A stretch of 19,570 bases of DNA from CALAED01 sp937891035 (GTDB lineage Bacteria; Actinomycetota; Actinomycetes; Streptosporangiales; Streptosporangiaceae): NCBI GenBank assembly GCA_035642125.1, contig DASQSZ010000394.1, forward strand, positions 1-19,570, given 5' to 3'. Below are positions 17,032 through 19,570 of the stretch, piece after piece (within the stretch, counting starts at the first letter, position 1; each line of letters opens with the position of its first letter). The position numbers and the translations under genes were made by a program. A model generated the notes under the pieces. The model was given only the letters and a program-made list of their open reading frames with translations. It made no database searches and was not told the DNA's origin.

Positions 17032-17268
17032 TCACCCGCTGAGCCGCTTACGCAGGTGCTCCTTGCCCTGCTCGGCTCCCTTGCGGCTTTCTGCCTGGGC
17101 GCGGCGGAAGAAATCGGCCAATTCGGAGTCACCGGCGCGTTCGGCGTCGGCGACGTAGACCTCCAGGCGTACAACGTTGCTGAGGCACTGTTCGACGAAC
17201 CAGATCAGGTTGTAGTCCTTGTCTTTCGTACCTGAGATCTCGCCGGTCTCCTGGCGGGTGGGGTCCAT
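17032..17268 (-). CDS. Small conserved actinobacterial protein of unknown function
   Basis: This 78-residue soluble protein is rich in charged residues and predicted to be mostly helical. Its core, NLIWFVEQCLSNVVRLEVY followed by VADAERAGDSELADFFRRAQ and a basic KGAEQGKEHLRKRL tail, resembles small uncharacterised proteins I have seen in actinomycetes. No catalytic motif or membrane segment is visible. The start is supported by GGAG (17276-17279 on the + strand as CTCC) seven bases before the ATG. It is convergent with soeA and divergent from the AfsR-like gene, so it is probably transcribed alone. Function is not assigned. Confidence 0.72.
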   Translation of the reverse strand: MDPTRQETGEISGTKDKDYNLIWFVEQCLSNVVRLEVYVADAERAGDSELADFFRRAQAESRKGAEQGKEHLRKRLSG

Positions 17269-17360
17269 CTTCTCTCTCCCTTCTTGGTCCTCGTTGCGCC
17301 TCTACCCGTGCAGGTAGCGGCCATGCCGGGCGGCTCGGTCCGACCTGACGGGCACTCGGT

Positions 17361-17407
17361 GATACGTAATGTAGTTGACCAATTACCTAACGTTATATTG
17401 TGACTTT
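17361..17407 (+). promoter_or_regulatory. AT-rich promoter/operator region of the AfsR-like gene
   Basis: This stretch is sharply more AT-rich than the rest of the window. It contains GTAAT (17366-17370) and ATTAC (17382-17386) as an inverted repeat with an 11-bp centre, a perfect palindrome TAACGTTA (17388-17395), a TTGACC (17375-17380) resembling a -35, and TATATT (17394-17399), a good TAnnnT -10. The TTGACC-TATATT spacing is only 13 bp, so that pairing is doubtful. The -10 ends eight bases before the ATG, implying a leaderless or very short-leader mRNA, and there is no ribosome binding site. The remaining gap 17269-17360 shows nothing recognisable. Confidence 0.45.
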
Positions 17408-19570
17408 ATGAATGTGTGCTACGAGTTCGGAATCCTGGGTCCCCTCTACGTCAGGCGCGATGGCGCGCGGGTGCCCATCGGAGCCGGCCAGCAACGCAGC
17501 CTGCTCGCGGCGTTGCTCATCGACGCCGGCCAGGTCGTCTCGGTGGATGCCTTGGTGGGCAGGTTGTGGGGGGAGCGGCCGCCGTACGGAGCGCGGAACG
17601 CCATCCAGAACTACGTTTTACGAGTCCGCCGGACCCTGGGGCAGGACGTCGTGGTGACCGATCGCAACGGTTACCTGATCGATGTGGCGCCCGATGGGTT
17701 GGACGCACGGCGGTTCGCCTCCCTCGTCCGGCGGGGGACCGCCGCGGCGGCGATGGGGGAGCCCGGGCGTGCGGCGGCGTTGCTGGGTGAGGCGCTTGGA
17801 CTGTGGCGGGGCGAGCCCTTGGCCGACCTGCCCGCCGAGCGGTTCCAGGATGTCGTATCGGCCCTGTGCGAACAGCGGTTGGCCGCGCAGGAACTGTGGA
17901 TCGACGCTGTCATCCGGTGCGGGCGTCCCGCCGATGTGCTTCCGGAGCTGCGCCGGCTGACCGAGCGCCACCCATGGCGTGAGCGCTTCTGGTCGCAGCG
18001 GATGCTGGCCCTGTATCAGTGCGGCAGGCAGGGAGAGGCGCTGGAGTGCTATCGGCAGGTCACCCGGCTGCTCGCCGACGAGCTGGGAGTCGATCCGGGT
18101 GAGGAGCTCCGAACGCTGCACCAACGAATGCTCGCGTCGGCACCCGAGATCGCCGCGGTGCCCGCCGCGCCCTGGACGCCGTACGACGGCGGGACCCTTC
18201 CCGCTGAAACGACGTCGTTCATCGGCAGAGAAAAGGAACTGGCCGAGACGCGACGGCTCCTGCGCGAGTCGCGCCTGGTCACCTTGACCGGAGTTGGGGG
18301 CGTCGGCAAGACGCGGCTTGCCTTGCGCATCGCGCGGCAGATGGCGCCCTCCTTCCCGGAGGGGGTGTGGCTTGCGGACCTCGCCGCGTTGACCGATCCG
18401 ACGCTGTTGGAACGGGCCATCGCCGAATCGCTTGGGCTGCGCGACCAATCCGTGCGTTCCGCGGTTGACGCCATCGTCGATCACGTACGCGATCGGCGGC
18501 TCCTGCTCGTGCTCGACAACTGCGAACATCTGGTGGACGCCGTGGCCGCGCTGGTGCTTCGGCTGCTGTGCGCGGCACCGCGACTTCAGGTGCTCGCCAC
18601 CAGCCGGGAGCGGCTCGGTGTCTCCGGCGAGCATGTCTTTCTCGTTTCCGGGCTGACCCTCCAAAGCGACGCCGAGGGAGGGGAGTGCGAGGCTGTGCGC
18701 CTCCTGATCGACCGGGCGGCGGCGTGCGCGGTTCCGCTACGGGCGGGGGAACGAGACAGCGCTTCGGCCGCCGATCTTTGCCGCCGCCTGGACGGCATCC
18801 CGCTGGCGATCGAGTTGGCGGCCGTCCGCCTGACCTCTCTCACGGTCGAGGAGATCCTGGAACGCCTGGAGGACCGCTTCCGGTTGCTGTCCGCCCCCCG
18901 GACCCCGGACAGGAGCCGCCGCCGGCGGACCTTGCGCGGGGTCATGGACCTGAGCTACAGCCTGTGCACGCCCGGGGAACGCCTGTTGTGGACACGGCTG
19001 TCGGTCTTCGCCGGCGGCTTCGACCTCGCGGCGGCCGAGGCCGTGTGCGCGGGGGACGGCATCGACGGCGCCGACGTGCTCGACCTGATGACCGGCCTCA
19101 TCCACAAGTCGCTCGTGGTGGTCGAAAACACCGGCGGCGCCGCTCGCTACCGGCTACTCGAGACGATCCGCCAGTACGGACTGGACCGTCTCCGGGCAGA
19201 TGGGAACGTCATCGAATACCGCATCCGCCACAGTGAGCATTACCATGCCCTGGCCGCCGGCGCCGCCGCCGACTGGTGCAGCCCGCAAGAGGTCGAATGG
19301 CTAGACCGGCTGCGTACGGAACTCCCCAACCTTCGCGCCGCCCTGGGTTTTTGTCTCACCGAGCCGGGCCGGGCGCGGACCGGCGCGAACATCGCCGTCG
19401 ATCTCACGCGCTCCCGCTCCTGGTTCTTCAGCGGCACGCTCGGTGAGGCACGTCACTGGCTTGAGACCCTGTCGGCGGGCCTCGGCGCCGGCGGCTGCGA
19501 TGCGGCCATCCAAGTGACGGTCATGCAAACCTTCGTCGCTTGCGTGCAAGGGGATCAGGCGGCCGCCGGC
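17408..19570 (+). CDS. AfsR/SARP-family transcriptional regulator with NB-ARC ATPase domain (partial, cut by window end)
   Basis: The frame is open from the ATG at 17408 to the last base (721 codons), with no stop in the window. The N-terminal OmpR-like winged helix (about residues 1-95) begins FGILGPLYVRRDG and contains QQRSLLAALLIDAGQVVSVDALVGRLWG and a final GYLIDV. A bacterial transcriptional activation domain follows (about 100-250; FASLVRRG, ALGLWRGEPLADL, YRQVTRLLADELGVDPGEEL). An NB-ARC ATPase comes next, with P-loop TGVGGVGKT (near residues 295-303), Walker B LLLVLDNCEHLVD and a GIPLAIELAA motif. The start of a helical/TPR-type region lies at the edge. Such proteins activate secondary-metabolite or stress genes. 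Codon 71 (17618-17620) is TTA, the rare leucine codon read by bldA tRNA in Streptomyces. There is no evident link to the sulfonate genes. Confidence 0.92.
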   Translation, partial: MNVCYEFGILGPLYVRRDGARVPIGAGQQRSLLAALLIDAGQVVSVDALVGRLWGERPPYGARNAIQNYVLRVRRTLGQDVVVTDRNGYLIDVAPDGLDARRFASLVRRGTAAAAMGEPGRAAALLGEALGLWRGEPLADLPAERFQDVVSALCEQRLAAQELWIDAVIRCGRPADVLPELRRLTERHPWRERFWSQRMLALYQCGRQGEALECYRQVTRLLADELGVDPGEELRTLHQRMLASAPEIAAVPAAPWTPYDGGTLPAETTSFIGREKELAETRRLLRESRLVTLTGVGGVGKTRLALRIARQMAPSFPEGVWLADLAALTDPTLLERAIAESLGLRDQSVRSAVDAIVDHVRDRRLLLVLDNCEHLVDAVAALVLRLLCAAPRLQVLATSRERLGVSGEHVFLVSGLTLQSDAEGGECEAVRLLIDRAAACAVPLRAGERDSASAADLCRRLDGIPLAIELAAVRLTSLTVEEILERLEDRFRLLSAPRTPDRSRRRRTLRGVMDLSYSLCTPGERLLWTRLSVFAGGFDLAAAEAVCAGDGIDGADVLDLMTGLIHKSLVVVENTGGAARYRLLETIRQYGLDRLRADGNVIEYRIRHSEHYHALAAGAAADWCSPQEVEWLDRLRTELPNLRAALGFCLTEPGRARTGANIAVDLTRSRSWFFSGTLGEARHWLETLSAGLGAGGCDAAIQVTVMQTFVACVQGDQAAAG

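Noticed and set aside
17412..17790. Two short + strand frames at the start of the AfsR-like gene
   Set aside because: They are out of frame with the continuous reading frame from 17408, which carries the SARP and NB-ARC motifs to the window end.

Overview
The window comes from a high-GC actinomycete. Coding sequence shows very strong G/C preference at third positions. Several starts are leaderless or use GTG, and the right edge carries an AfsR/SARP-type regulator with a rare TTA codon. The genus cannot be fixed from sequence alone, but a filamentous order such as Streptosporangiales or Streptomycetales fits.

Layout. (1) 67-6264, + strand: a tightly coupled operon holds a sugar-binding lipoprotein, two ABC permeases, a short-chain dehydrogenase, an MsmX/UgpC-type ATPase and a D-galactonate-dehydratase-like enolase-superfamily enzyme. 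(2) 6316-11196, - strand and convergent to the first: a five-gene operon whose families match sulfolactate degradation. In transcription order these are suyA-like, suyB-like, an aldehyde dehydrogenase (candidate sulfolactaldehyde dehydrogenase), an slcC-like (S)-sulfolactate dehydrogenase and a comC-like (R)-sulfolactate dehydrogenase. (3) 11466-12389, + strand: a LysR regulator divergent from suyA. (4) 12429-16876, + strand: a fused SoeB-SoeC Fe-S/membrane-anchor protein followed by SoeA, the molybdenum subunit of the cytoplasmic sulfite-oxidising enzyme. (5) 17032-17268, - strand: a small conserved protein. (6) 17408 to the window end, + strand: an AfsR/SARP-NB-ARC regulator cut by the edge.

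How the genes fit together (inference from families and co-location). Sulfolactaldehyde is oxidised to (S)-sulfolactate. The SlcC/ComC pair inverts this through sulfopyruvate to (R)-sulfolactate. SuyAB cleaves that to pyruvate and sulfite, and SoeABC oxidises the sulfite to sulfate with electrons going to the quinone pool. The + strand transporter operon could supply the sulfosugar. An SDR (sugar dehydrogenase) followed by an aldonate dehydratase is the logic of a sulfo-Entner-Doudoroff route for sulfoquinovose, here with an enolase-superfamily dehydratase in place of the usual IlvD/Edd-type enzyme. A lactonase, a KDSG aldolase and a sulfoquinovosidase would also be needed. None is in the window, so this upstream half is a hypothesis, whereas the sulfolactate-to-sulfate half is well supported.

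Short tandem repeats of 11, 12 and 13 bp sit at three gene junctions. No tRNA, rRNA, CRISPR array, insertion sequence or attachment site was recognised.
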